DNA from: Eunapius fragilis
Lineage: Eukaryota; Porifera; Demospongiae; Spongillida; Spongillidae
Reading direction: 5' to 3'
Assembly (NCBI GenBank): GCA_963681505.1
Contig: OY811983.1
Span: forward strand, 4,952,122 to 5,016,121
DNA: 64,000 nt
This document shows positions 12,836 through 25,065 of this stretch, one piece after another (the first letter of the stretch is position 1; each line of letters begins with the position of its first letter). Both the position numbers and the translations under genes were made by a program. The notes below the pieces were generated by a model. The model worked only from the letters and a program-made list of their open reading frames with translations. It ran no database searches and was not told the origin of the DNA.

Positions 12836-13557
12836 GGCTAAGAGAGTAAAGAATACTATAGCTATGTAATTCAGTTCAAACTCAATCTATATATTAAATC
12901 AAACTTCATTGCGCAAATATTCACCACCCCTAAAAAGATACAAAAATGGTGGATTTTCAAAGGCTTGAAAACCACTTTGTCACCATTAACGTGTACCAGA
13001 AAGCGACAGTGGTTCGTTGCTATGGGGCTACGCAGCCACTTCAATATTTTGGGGCGTAGGGCCTAGTTTCCACGCCGTGTGGGTAGGCCTAAACATACTC
13101 AGATCTTTATATAGCCTGATCCGATTCGTTTGCAGGATTGATTCGACCTTGTTACGGTACTATATAACTACGGTATCTGTCCAGATGTGGTTATGAATAT
13201 AACATGTTCAAACGCGGCCATATCAAGCCCACAACATCACTGCATGTTCAGTTCAGACTTCAGTGCGTATAGTTAGCTGCTCCTAAGTAGCGCGCATTTA
13301 TGTTACATCCATCGGAAACTTATTTTTTATGACGATGCTAAGTACGCAGTACCTACTGGCTCAAGTGGAAAACACAACCAGAACTTCAAAACAACGCACA
13401 GTGCTTTAACCCCTCGATGAAAGAGCAATGCATATGGGCAGAACTCTATGGATCTTGCAATCTCTCTCCCCTCTCCCTTTAACTTCTCGTATAACCGTCC
13501 TGCCCAGGGTTACGGGCGGGTACGGTTCTCTCCGCTTCCGTACAGAATATATTACCA

Positions 13558-13570
13558 AATGCCTAGCAAC
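13558..13570. promoter_or_regulatory. Candidate RFX X-box of tektin-like gene
   Basis: AATGCCTAGCAAC fits the ciliary X-box pattern RYYNYY-N(1-3)-RRNRAC at 11 of 12 defined positions with a 1-nt spacer. It lies about 63 bp upstream of the start codon, the usual distance for RFX-regulated ciliary genes. RFX control is inference. Confidence 0.35.
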
Positions 13571-13632
13571 GTCCCGATTCGGCACGTGCGCTCTTAGATA
13601 CGACTCCTTTACGACTCGTTGCATTAGGAAAG

Positions 13633-14785
13633 ATGAGTGTAGCGACAGAGAAATGGAAGAACTCCAGCATCCATGAGGTGGGACTAGCTCAGAACATCAT
13701 CACTCGTGCGGAAAACGGTTTAGCTGCTGGTCGCAGCACCGACCCCCTCCCGCTTCTACGAGACGTATGCGTGAAGGAGAGCAACGATCGGATCCACACG
13801 TACGTGCGTGCGACCAGAAACCTGGTTGGGAAACTCAGGAAATGGTTTATAGCGACCAACGAGGAGATAAAATCGTTGAACCGCTCCAAAGAAGCCCTTG
13901 AGAAGGCTTTGGAGCACGAGAGAAAGGACATGGAACTGAACTTCGAGTCGGTATCGTTACGCGAACAGCGAACAAGCAAAGAAAAGGTAGCGTGTTCGTG
14001 TGTGCTTTAAAAGCTTCCAGCCCCTCCTTCCTTTAAATTTTTTTTGTATTCATACCTCGGCATCCCATTATTTAGGAACGGGATGGGGTCGACGATTTGC
14101 TGTCGACGGAATTCGCGCGGCTGTCGAGCTTAAAGCGCTCCCTCGAGTCTCAGCTTCGCAAGGTGCAGCAGCAGCTTCAGGCTCTTGGCGTGGCCCGCGC
14201 GCGCCTCGCTGCCGTCATCCAGGAACGCTCCCGGGTCACCGACCTCATATGTCACTCGCTGGCTACGTCCGTGCGCTCCGCGCCCGTGTTCAAACAGGGA
14301 TTGCTGGCGAGGAAGAAGGCGCACTCCGCGCCGGCGCCTTTCGCATTGAAGGAGGGAAATGAGGGTAAGAGAATATAAAAAATAAATAAATAGTGAGTAG
14401 ATGCACGAGGGTTAGAAAGGAGGGATCAGGTGAGAGGGAAGGATGGAAAGGTGTGTTGTGATGAGTGAAGTAATGACGTAAGAAGGGGTTAAATAATACG
14501 TTAGGAAGGGGTTAAATAATGACGCAAGGAAGGAGTTAAATGATATACAACAAAAAAACTATCTGCTGAATGTGACAGACATACCAGAGGGAGTGATGAC
14601 ACCAGAAACATCTCAAGCTGTGGCCATGGCTACTGAAAACATAGCCAAATCAGAGGCCATAAGACGCGAGGTCGCTGCTGCCATCGGCCGTGCCCAGGCC
14701 ACCCAAGGATCCATTCACAGTGCTGTCAACCAGGGCTTCACCCAGAAGATAGGCGTTACTCTTACTTTGCAGGTTTGTGCGCGTT

Positions 14786-14851
<66 letters not shown>

Positions 14852-17800
14852 GCTTGCGTACATGCATGCATGCATGTGTGTGCTTCTGTGTGTATGTGAG
14901 TATTATGTGTGTATACATGTGTTGTGCAATAGTGTATGTGTATTAGTGGGATGTATGCAGCTCTGCTGTGTGTATTGTATGTTGATGTGTGTGTATTGCA
15001 TGTGTTTTCAGTATGTGTTGGCATATTGTGTCTGTGTGCACGTGAGTCCATAATGTCTACATTCTCAGTGAGGTGGTCATTAATTACTGAGGGGGCATGT
15101 TGCGTACATCGGTTGTGTGCTAAGGTTTTTACTTTGACCTTGGCTCCACCCTCTTTGCAGCAACACCTTCAAGTAAGCAATGGGGAGACAAATCTCGCTG
15201 TCCAGAAATGCCAGCGTTACTATGATATGCAAGAGAAGGCCCAAGGATATGCTATGGTGAGGGTGCTGTAGGGATGTGCTATGGTGAGGGTGTTAGGGGT
15301 GTGTATGGTGAGGGTGCTGTAGGGATATGCTATGGTGAGGGTGCTGTAGGGATGTGCTATGGTGAGGGTGCTATAGGGATGTGCTATGGTGAGGGTGCTG
15401 TAGGGATGTGCTATGGTGAGGGTGCTATAGGGATGTGCTATGGTGAGGGTGGTTAGGGATGTGTATGGTGAGGGTGCTATAGGGATGTGCTATGGTGAGG
15501 GTGCTGTAGAGATGTGCTATGGTGAGGGTGCTGTAGGGATGTGCTATGGCGAGAGTGCTATAGGGATGTGCTATGGTGAGGGTGCTGTAGGGATGTGCTA
15601 TGGTGAGAGTGCTGTAGGGATGTGCTATGGTGAGAGTGCTAGCTGTAGGATGTGCTATGGTGAGAGTGCTATAGGGATGTGCTATGGTGAGGGTGCTGTA
15701 GGGATGTGCTATGGTGAGGGTGCTATGGGATGTGCTATGGTGAGGGTGCTGTAGGGATGTGCTATGGTGAGGGTGCTGTAGGGATGTGCTATGGTGAGGG
15801 TGCTGTAGGGATATGCTATGGTGAGGGTGCTGTAGGGATGTGCTATGGTGAAGGGGTGTAGGGATGTGATATGGTGAGGGTGGTGTAGGGATGTGTATGG
15901 TGAGGGTGCTATAGGGATCTGCTATGGTGAGGGTGCTATAGGGATGTGCTATGGTGAGGGTGGTGTAGGGATGTGTTATGGTGAGGGTGCTATAGGGATG
16001 TGTTATGTTGAGAGTGCTGTAGGGATGTGTTATGGTGAGGGTGCTATAGGGATGTGCTATGGTGAGGGTGCTATAGGGATGTGCTATGGTGAGGGTGGTG
16101 TCGGGATGTGTTATGGTGAGGGTGCTATAGGGATGTGCTATGGTGAGGGTGCTATAGGGATGTGCTATGGTGAGAGTGCCGTAGGGATGTGCTATGGTGA
16201 GAGTGCCGTAGGGATGTGCTATGGTGAGGATGCTATAGGGATGTGCTATGGTGAGGGTGGTGTACGAATGTGATGTGCTATGGTGAGAAATAGTGTTTGC
16301 GCAGGGTCCCAGGGCTGTATGATCTGTGGTGTGTGATGGCAAAGAATATTTGCTGCCAGTTCTGTGTGAGATTTGGGAAATGTCTAATTAGCCACGACCA
16401 ATGTGTTCAAGCTTTGAAATTCTGCTTAGCACTGGATCTGTGAAAATTGGATACTATATTGTCAAACCCAACTTTTTGAAAATTAGATGGAGAAACAGCG
16501 GAAATATATGTTGTTAGATAGCCCAATCATTGTGGTTGTTTTCTGCGTCTTATCTGTAGTGGACCCTAACATGTATGTATTCTAAGTGAAGTAGTTCCAA
16601 CTTAATCTATCTCAAAGCGTTGCCAAGTACACGTCTTTCCTAGGCCATAAATGGCCTAGAGATCTGTAGTGGACCCTAACTGGTATGTATTCTAAGTGAA
16701 GTAGTCTATCTCAAAGCGTTGCCAAGTACACATCTCTAGGCCATAAATGGCCTAGAGATGTGTACTTGGCAACTTGACTTGACTTTGAATTTGCTTATAA
16801 AATTCTTTACATAGCCAGTATAGCAATGCACACATAGGGATAAACCAAAATGTAGAAGGCAAGAAGCATGCCCAGCAAGAAATGCTCTAGGACAAGCCTC
16901 TTGTAGATGTTATCTGACAGTGGAACTGAATGACAGGATGCAAGTTGGAAGAAAGTGTTTGAGGCTAGTTCACCCCAAGCCCTGAAGGCACAGGTATACA
17001 ACTCCAGCCAAGCTCGTTACAAATGGTAGAATTTTTCATGACGCTTGCGCTGTTCTGTGGCATATGCAGCTGAACATCAGATACAGGCCTAAGGCTGGCG
17101 ATGGGTGGCTTGATTCCACGCTGAATAGTTAGCTGACAAGTCAATAGCTGTGCACTCCATGAAATAAACTCTAACGCTGTTGTTGAAGGTAGTGAGGGAG
17201 GATTGAACCAGCCTGGGGAGGAGTTGTGAGAGCAACATGTGTGAGCTTGCAGACAACAGAATGCAGCACACTGGGTGGGGGGAGGGTGGGGGAGGGTGGG
17301 ATCCTCTCATTTAGAACTGCAGTTGTGGGTGCAGGTTGTTAGTACCCACAAATGCAGAGGAAAGGAAATCTTTCACAAAAGCTCTGACCTCCTATTGGAG
17401 ACCCAAGGATGACAATGTTGGTAGACGTATAACGTGACAGTTATGTCATAATGGAACCCCAATAAGGGACGTTTGCAAAGTAATTCACATTTCCTGAGGT
17501 TGGGAAAGAGGGAAAAGGGGGTGGACCCTGGTGATTTAGGATGGATAAGGCCCGATCTGTGCTCTCCTTGGGGGCCAGCCAGAACACCGTCCCAAGTACC
17601 GCTTGTTGAACAACTGAGACTCGCAAGAGATCTTGATTTCAAGGACGACGGGACGGAGAACAAGAGAAAATGATTTTGATCTGTTACGGCTGCGAGGCCA
17701 CAACAGGTCCTCAAATACGCTGCCTTGCTGTGACACAACAACCTTTTTGCAGTGTCGCCTTGTGTGTGCAGAAAGCTTTATAACACACACACACCACATA

Positions 17801-19042
17801 GACACAACTGCTAGAGCAGGACAGTACATGAACTTTCCACTAGCAAGAACAAGAACCTGAACACACAGCTGAGCCAGAGAGGAGGGTGGGGTGTGGGGTG
17901 TGGCAAATTGCGACACCTAAATTTGGAAGGTGTGTGGTCCCATCTCCTCCAGGAAACCACATTTAAAACAAAAGTGTTAAGGACAACCTGCACTTGCTCT
18001 TGAGTGTGGTATGAACACAACCTGCCGTGTGCCATAACAGGAAGAAGCAACAGAACATGCCTAGTGTGTAACGCTTAGGATGACACTATTTACACTTTCA
18101 CACCTACTTATAAAGTTATCTTTAACCTCAATTGCAAAGTTGTTGAAATATAAAACCCTTTCAAACCTTGTCCTAATTAAACATGCACACACACAACACA
18201 TATTATCATTAGTTTGAATTCCTACCTTCTGTGTTTTCCAACAACACTTCTTGCACCTACCTTCACACTTCCACGAGGGCTTCAATTAGTATCTGTAGCG
18301 ATAACACCCTGAAATTAAACCCATTGGTCACTGAACAGACTTCCCTGAATATCCCCTTTTAGCACTCACCCTTCCCCATCCCTGCTTCCCCCCATATTCC
18401 TCTCCCCACCTCCCCCCACGTTCCTCTTCCCCATGTTTCTCTCCTCACCTCCCCCATTTCCTCTCCCCACCTCCCCCCATGTTCCTCTCTCCACCTCCCC
18501 ATGTTCCTCTCCCCACCTCCCCCATGTTTCTTTCCCCACCTCCCCCCATGTTCCTCTCCCCACCTCCCCCCATGTTCCTCTCCCCACCTCCCCCCATGTT
18601 CCTCTCCCCACCTCCCCCCATGTTTCTCTCCCCACCTCCCCCCATGTTCCTCTCCCCACCTCCCCCCATGTTTCTCTCCCCACCTCCCCCATGTTCCTCT
18701 CCCCACCTCCCCCATGTTCCTCTCCCCACCTCCCCCCATGTTCCTCTCCCCACCTCCCCCCATGTTCCTCTCCCCACCTCCCCCATGTTCCTCTCCCCAC
18801 CTCCCCATGTTCCTCTCCCCACCTCCCCCATGTTTCTTTCCCCACCTCCCCCATGTTCCTCTCCCCACCTCCCCCCATGTTCCTCTCCCCACCTCCCCCC
18901 ATGTTCCTCTCCCCACCTCCCCCATGTTCCTCTCATTCCCTTCCATGAGCTTGTCAACCAACCCAGGCCATCACACACCAAGAAGCCATTTCCAAGACCA
19001 GTAGGGAGGTGTCCACGCGTGACACTATCCTTACAGACCCCC

Positions 19043-19074
<32 letters not shown>

Positions 19075-20827
19075 TCGTGATGGCTCTGGCAACATTTCTC
19101 CTTGGTTACCAACTTAGTAACACTATTCCCTGTGGAACCTCTGTGGAACCCCTGTGGAACCCCTGTGGAACCCCTGTGGAACCCCTGTGGAACCCCTGCG
19201 ACCATCCATATCCCATGGCAACTGCATATTTTCATTTGCCATTCCTTATCCCATTGAGCATGCTTTCCTGTGGGATATTAGCGATACCTGTCCCTTTTTC
19301 CCCTCCTTAGATAGCTTGCTCATATTGCTTATAAGTGTTCACATTATTGCAATAGAATGCCTGGAACTGTTCTTTGATAGTGTGTCAAAGGACCTTCTTG
19401 GAAATGTTCTATTGTGATAGCGTGCTCACAGTGTAAGTTAGATATTGTGGTCACAATGCATGTACTCACATGTTGTTGTTTCGATCATTTGTCAGAGGGT
19501 CAGTGTTTGCCATCTGGTGTGGTCCCCAAATCCCCCCGCCCCCCCCCCCCCCCCTTCCCGTAGGAGTGTGCATGAGATATAAGTTACTTGGTGCATCCCT
19601 ATAACCTAAGAGATTAGTTTGTCTTGACATGAGTAACATAATATCGAATCATGTTGGCTGTATTGTGGCATTCCTCAATTTGATACCTTTGATCAGATGA
19701 TTACATTGCATAGCAGCATAGCACATGGTTTGGGCAGAGAATATCTTCAGGACACATCTGGATTCCACACATATTTCACTGGGCTGCCAATTTAAAAGTT
19801 AAAACAAACACAAGTTAGGCTCTGCACTCTTCGGAGGATGGCTCTGGGATTATGCAAATGCTTAAACTAGAAAACAGGTCGAAAGAAAAAATAAATGAAA
19901 ACTCTTGCCATGATTACTAAAGCATAGCTTACATGTAGTTTCTAGACAGTAAGAAGTGCTTTAATTATATGTGCTAGTTGTTAGAGGTGTTTTGTTAGAC
20001 CCAAGCCATAGCTAGCACATGACGTTGTAGTCCTTAACTCATCCTATCTCACCACACAAGGCTTGCTAGCTACATGTTGCCTGCAACAAGCACTAAACAA
20101 AGTCTTGAGCCAAATATTACTGCACCTACTCTTTGTAGCTAAGCTACATGATAATAACAGTGATGTCAGAGAGTGTGGAAGGGAAATAATATAATATTGT
20201 GTGTCAGCTGTGTGTGTTGATGCGGTTATGTGGCATCGAATGAGCACATGAAAGATTGAATAATGTTTAAAATAATGCACTGAGTTTGGACTGCAGATTT
20301 TTTAAGCACCTGCCATATCCCTATAACCTAAGAGTGCTGTTTGTATGATTGTGAGAGTGCTAGTTTGGTCAGTAACCCTCTGGTTGCTATGTATGGCCCG
20401 CACATCACTCCCTCCTATAACCACCATCTTAATTTCTTCCCCCCTTCACCCTCATCCTCATCAGGGTCCTGTGGATTCATCAGACCTCACTACACGTGAG
20501 CGACTGGACCGCCCCCTTGTGCAGGTCTACCAGCGTCATCCCAGCACCGACCTTCCAGAAGCCCTTCATCTTATAGATGCCACGGGAACGTATGTGGAAT
20601 CCATGCAACAGACCATGAAGAATCTCCAGCTACTCAAGCTGGCTGGCTCCAGGCTCAGGGATGACATCTCGGGCAAGAAGGTTGCCGCCAGTGTTGACAC
20701 TCAGGTTCTTCAGCTGAGGAGGAGGAGGGCCAACCATCACTGGGTGATGGGGGCCCACCCTGCCAAAATCACGTCCCTGCCCAAGAAGGGCAGTGGGAAC
20801 AGGGATGGAACAAAGGGAGGAATTTAG
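13633..20827 (+). CDS. Tektin-like coiled-coil protein (TEKTL1/CCDC105-like), five exons
   Basis: Exons are 13633-13986, 14076-14364, 14579-14772, 15161-15256 and 20465-20827. All introns are GT-AG, phases match, and they join to 431 codons, within the usual tektin size of about 400-450. The N-terminal half (exon 1: [20 protein letters not shown]; exon 2: [19 protein letters not shown]) is heptad-rich coiled coil of the kind that packs along doublet microtubules. Exon 5 carries [20 protein letters not shown], which sits where tektins have RPNVELCRD and looks closer to the divergent TEKTL1/CCDC105 branch; that subfamily call is from memory of the family and less certain than the tektin-like call. 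Expected role: structural protein of ciliary or flagellar axonemes. A candidate X-box precedes the gene. Introns 1-3 are short (89-388 bp); intron 4 is 5.2 kb and filled with minisatellites. The stop lies 295 bp from the convergent sFRP-like gene. Confidence 0.7.
14790..14850. repeat. (GT)n microsatellite in intron 3
   Basis: GT repeat starting shortly after the exon 3 donor at 14773. Spurious Cys/Val frames overlap it. Confidence 0.9.
15245..16285 (+). repeat. 27-bp minisatellite seeded on the exon 4 / intron 4 splice site
   Basis: About 38 imperfect copies of GGGATGTGCTATGGTGAGGG plus TGCTGTA. The first unit is the end of exon 4 (GGATATGCTATG) plus the donor GTGAGG, so each later unit repeats an exon end and a 5' splice site. 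In the coding frame the first unit adds a TAG, so use of any downstream donor would truncate the protein. Open frames in other phases, on both strands, are repeat artefacts. Confidence 0.92.
16552..16773. repeat. 111-bp tandem duplication ending in a perfect 56-bp palindrome
   Basis: A segment starting TCTGTAGTGGACCCTAAC occurs twice in tandem (16552 and 16663). The second copy ends in a palindrome at 16718-16773 with 27-bp perfect arms (GTTGCCAAGTACACATCTCT...) around AA. Lies inside intron 4. Confidence 0.85.
16774..18405. other. Intron 4 of tektin-like gene, no other gene supported
   Basis: Short open frames on both strands but no domain or conserved exon structure. Contains G-rich and C-rich patches around 17275-17300 and 17880-17900. 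Confidence 0.5.
18405..18945. repeat. 23-24 bp minisatellite (CCATGTTCCTCTCCCCACCT)
   Basis: Roughly 23 copies with a strong purine/pyrimidine strand bias. All long Pro/Ser and Gly/Glu/Trp open frames here are repeat artefacts. Lies in intron 4. Confidence 0.92.
19038..19073. repeat. (C)n(AC)n composite followed by CTTCGT
   Basis: A C run passes directly into (AC)n and then CTTCGTG. The same composite occurs at 56802-56846. Confidence 0.85.
19131..19197. repeat. 11-bp tandem repeat (CTGTGGAACCC)
   Basis: About six near-perfect units within intron 4. Confidence 0.9.
19198..20464. other. Distal part of intron 4
   Basis: No gene supported. Includes a C run at about 19535-19553 and the pyrimidine tract before the acceptor at 20462-20464. 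Confidence 0.5.
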
Positions 20828-20913
20828 TTTGGTTTATAACAAAAAAAGACTATGCCCTTTTTCTTTAGTGCACATACAGTGGTTTATGTATCCCTCGTTA
20901 ATTCGCGTATGTA

Positions 20914-20916
<3 letters not shown>

Positions 20917-20951
<35 letters not shown>

Positions 20952-20991
20952 ATGTGTGTGTGCATGTGTGTGTGTGTGTGTGGTAATTATT
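20917..20991. repeat. (GT)n microsatellite
   Basis: GT repeat with CATG interruptions in the presumed 3' UTR of the tektin-like gene. An AATAAA at 21002-21007 just beyond it is a candidate poly(A) signal. Confidence 0.85.
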
Positions 20992-21121
20992 TGGTTGTGT
21001 AAATAAATGAATGTGGTTATAACGATGAGAACAAGACGAAGGGAAAGGGTAACTGAATACACGCGTGTGTGCACACAGTCATACGTGACATCACACTTAA
21101 AATCTAATTACAACAACGTGT

Positions 21122-22383
<1,262 letters not shown>

Positions 22384-22421
22384 ACGAAGTTTGTTATAAC
22401 TAGAGGGTAGTAAGTTGCACG

Positions 22422-22429
22422 TTTATATA
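22422..22429 (-). promoter_or_regulatory. TATA box of sFRP-like gene 1
   Basis: TATATAAA on the minus strand, 39 bp upstream of the ATG. This implies a very short 5' UTR. Confidence 0.5.
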
Positions 22430-22889
22430 CACCTCTTTGTGCAACATACAATCTAATTATGCGGTTTCAAAGCTCTGAAGTTCTGATCATGCCTTAAATG
22501 CTAGACAGATAAATTGTTTTAATTCTCGGGGATTTCTTTCATATGTAAGAGGGCAGTATCGTATGTGATGCACGTTAATTACCACTGCATGTCCCTTAAT
22601 TAAAGTCGATCATGGAAGTGTTGCTATGGTCACCTTACCATGCACAGCGTCGATCAACAGCAACTAATACATATCGTTTGTGCCGGGTGTTTCTTAATTA
22701 GCTAATTATGAATAACATGATGCGTAACATGATCAATTGCATGAACTCTTTGATTTCATGCATAGATGACATAGATGATTTAGAATCACTCGTAAAATCA
22801 CCGCATGATTGATGCGCAGGTGTTCAATCACCTATGGAATAATAATCTATGGTCCAACATGCACTAAAGTTGCCCGCAATTTGCCTAGT

Positions 22890-23618
22890 GGTTGCCTAGT
22901 GAAATTATTTTGTTCCGAAATATGTAACACAATTTCACTAGGCAACCGCTGCGGTTTTTTAATTACTTCGGGCGTTACGTTTATTACATATCCGATCTTT
23001 GTCCATTTTGGGGACGCGTAATCCTGTCACAGGGGGAAGAAAAAAAAAACGTCAAATCAACGACAATTTTTGGCGAAAAGTATTTTGGGCTAACCAGAAG
23101 AAGCTTGACTGCACGTTAGCGCCAATCATGGGAGCTTCGATGATATCATGCATCATAAGGTGACACCACGTTGGCATGCATAGATATATAGGAAGCCTGA
23201 ATCCAGTAGTACCGACTAAGGTCGAAGGTAAGCCAGTGAGTGGCGGCTGTACTAGTAGCGGCATATTGGCACCAGGATCAGATACTGTGACGATCGAAGA
23301 AGACCTGTTGAGCAATCCGCCATATCGAAGGCCTCCGTTAACGAAGTGACTGACGCGCAAACTTAGTCTTTCAACGTGTCCCAGGTGCTTCTCGCCACAC
23401 TGCTCTATGTGAAGAGTTGATCAGATAGTAGGAGATTTTTTCATCCTGTATAGCTACCCCATACAACGCGCCCTTCCGAAATACGAACGAATACTAACGT
23501 CCTCAAATCTGACACAATATCACTAGGCAACCGCTGAGGTTTTTACTTCGGATGTGCATGCATGACATGCATATCCGATCTTTCGTGCAAAGGGTCCATT
23601 GTCCGGCCGGTGTCACAG
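22890..23618. repeat. Repeat pair with internal inverted repeat
   Basis: A 17-bp perfect inverted repeat (GGTTGCCTAGTGAAATT at 22890-22906; complement at 22931-22947) begins a segment ending TGTCACAGG near 23035. A diverged copy of the segment, sharing TCACTAGGCAACCGCTG, CATATCCGATCTTT and GTGTCACAGG, lies at about 23511-23618. The ~475 bp between them has no supported gene. Possibly ends of a small mobile element. Confidence 0.55.
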
Positions 23619-23734
23619 GAAAGCTAGAAGCGCATGGAAACAGGTGAAAATGACCGAGAAGTGGCACCTTGTTTTGCAATCTATGCATTCTATATATTAT
23701 TGTTCACAAGTGTAGCTTTGTAATAACATAAAGG

Positions 23735-24130
23735 TATCTCAATCCTCACTGGAAAATGGGCACGACGGCGAGCTTCTGCAAATACATCCCGCAGTTGGTT
23801 GTGCCGAATAACTGCATCTCCACCTTGCTTACATGCAGGACACTGCATGATGGCCAAGAGGGTCAAGAGCGACTTCAGGGCAAAGAGAACACAGGGAACC
23901 ATGGAACCTCCAGAGGTATCCATACCGAACCACCACTTAATAGCAACCTGGAATTCACTTGGATCCAGGTGTAGACCCTAGCTAACAGGGTACACAGATA
24001 TCCAGGAGGCAGCACGAGGAGCAGAGACAGCAAGGAGGCGAGCGTTATATATATTAGCAATGGAATATGCCCCCAACAAAGAACGGAACATTTGACTTTC
24101 CAGCTTTCCTGACAGGACTCTCTGCACTGT
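23735..24130 (-). mobile_element. Decayed REL-endonuclease non-LTR retrotransposon fragment
   Basis: The minus strand reads MDTSGGS, then CPACKQGGDAVIRHNQLRD and RRAHFPVRIEI, matching the Zn-motif and pre-endonuclease region of the copies at 34-37 kb. Frameshifts and stops are present. Confidence 0.7.
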
Positions 24131-24626
24131 GACACTAGCATGCGCCACACCATGCATATGACCGGCATGTCGCTGTATAAAAATGAACGTTTAACGCGAA
24201 TATAACTGTAGTTAATTTTTTACAATTACTAAATAAATCATTTTGTGTGAAAATGATGTCAGCTCTCAAAGCTGTTATAGTCTTTGAAAAGTTTTTGAGC
24301 AGTGCTAAATCTATAAAAAGTATGATTAAGCATGGAGATGGATGTAGTTTGATAGAATGCGAGAGCCCCGTAGAGCAAAGTCGCCGGGGCCGCACCGCAT
24401 TCATATAACTGCATGACGAACAGAAATCACGCAAAAATCACACGCTTTATTGATTTTTGTGTGATTCTCTGTTCAATCGCGCAATGATTGGACGCTTTTT
24501 TTCCCCTTGTGGCACGTAATATACGATTCATGCATGCAGAACTGCATGCTGCTGCATGTTAATCGTTGAGTCAGTCAAAGGGTCTTCTAACACAGTTGCA
24601 TCATATTCATCCAGCTGCATGCACAT

Positions 24627-24729
24627 GAAAAACACGCACACCCTAGCTCTGACGATTTGTTTGATGAACATATTCATCAAACAAATCGTCAGAGTTAAGG
24701 CGTCAGAGCTAAGGGTGTGCGTGTTTTTC
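24627..24729. repeat. 103-bp near-perfect palindrome
   Basis: The left arm starts GAAAAACACGCACACCCTAG and the right arm is its complement. The centre is GATGAACATATTCATC, and a ~10-bp asymmetry (AAGGCGTCAG) lies in the right arm. Confidence 0.8.
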
Positions 24730-25065
24730 AGAAGTATTACAGAAGCTTTTGCAGTTCCTACACGCGGCACACTTGTATATCTTCCGACTGCATGTTCCAC
24801 ATCTAGTTCGACAGTTGTACGATTCTCTATATGTCTGATGAAACTGGTGAAAGTGACGTGCATGAAATTCAGAATAGATTATAATTTATGAGAGTTACGG
24901 TATGTGGCTAGATACGTGGTGACACCTAGCTGTGACTTGTCATTGTCAGCCAATTTAGTACATGCCTATAATTACAGTCGCAAATTAAGACATAACGTGC
25001 ATGCTTCATGCGTGCAACTGAATTCGACAGAACTTTCTGAGGGAATACCCTACATCGCTATACGT
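24730..25065. other. Intergenic, nothing supported
   Basis: No gene, repeat or regulatory element that I can support. Confidence 0.5.

Noticed and set aside
15274..16342. Long open frames (up to 305 codons) in the 27-bp repeat, on both strands
   Set aside because: The unit length is a multiple of three, so frames stay open by repetition. Composition is purely repeat-derived, and the array lies in an intron of a well-supported gene.
17373..17916. Overlapping minus-strand frames of 122 and 126 codons
   Set aside because: Mutually overlapping in different phases, no domain, no splice partners, and inside an intron of the opposite-strand gene.
18359..19117. Gly/Glu/Trp-rich and Pro/Ser-rich open frames of 160-216 codons
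   Set aside because: They arise from the 23-24 bp minisatellite, occur in several phases of both strands and have no non-repeat domain.
18405..19200. CRISPR-like array
   Set aside because: The repeats are contiguous minisatellites without unique spacers, in eukaryotic intronic DNA.
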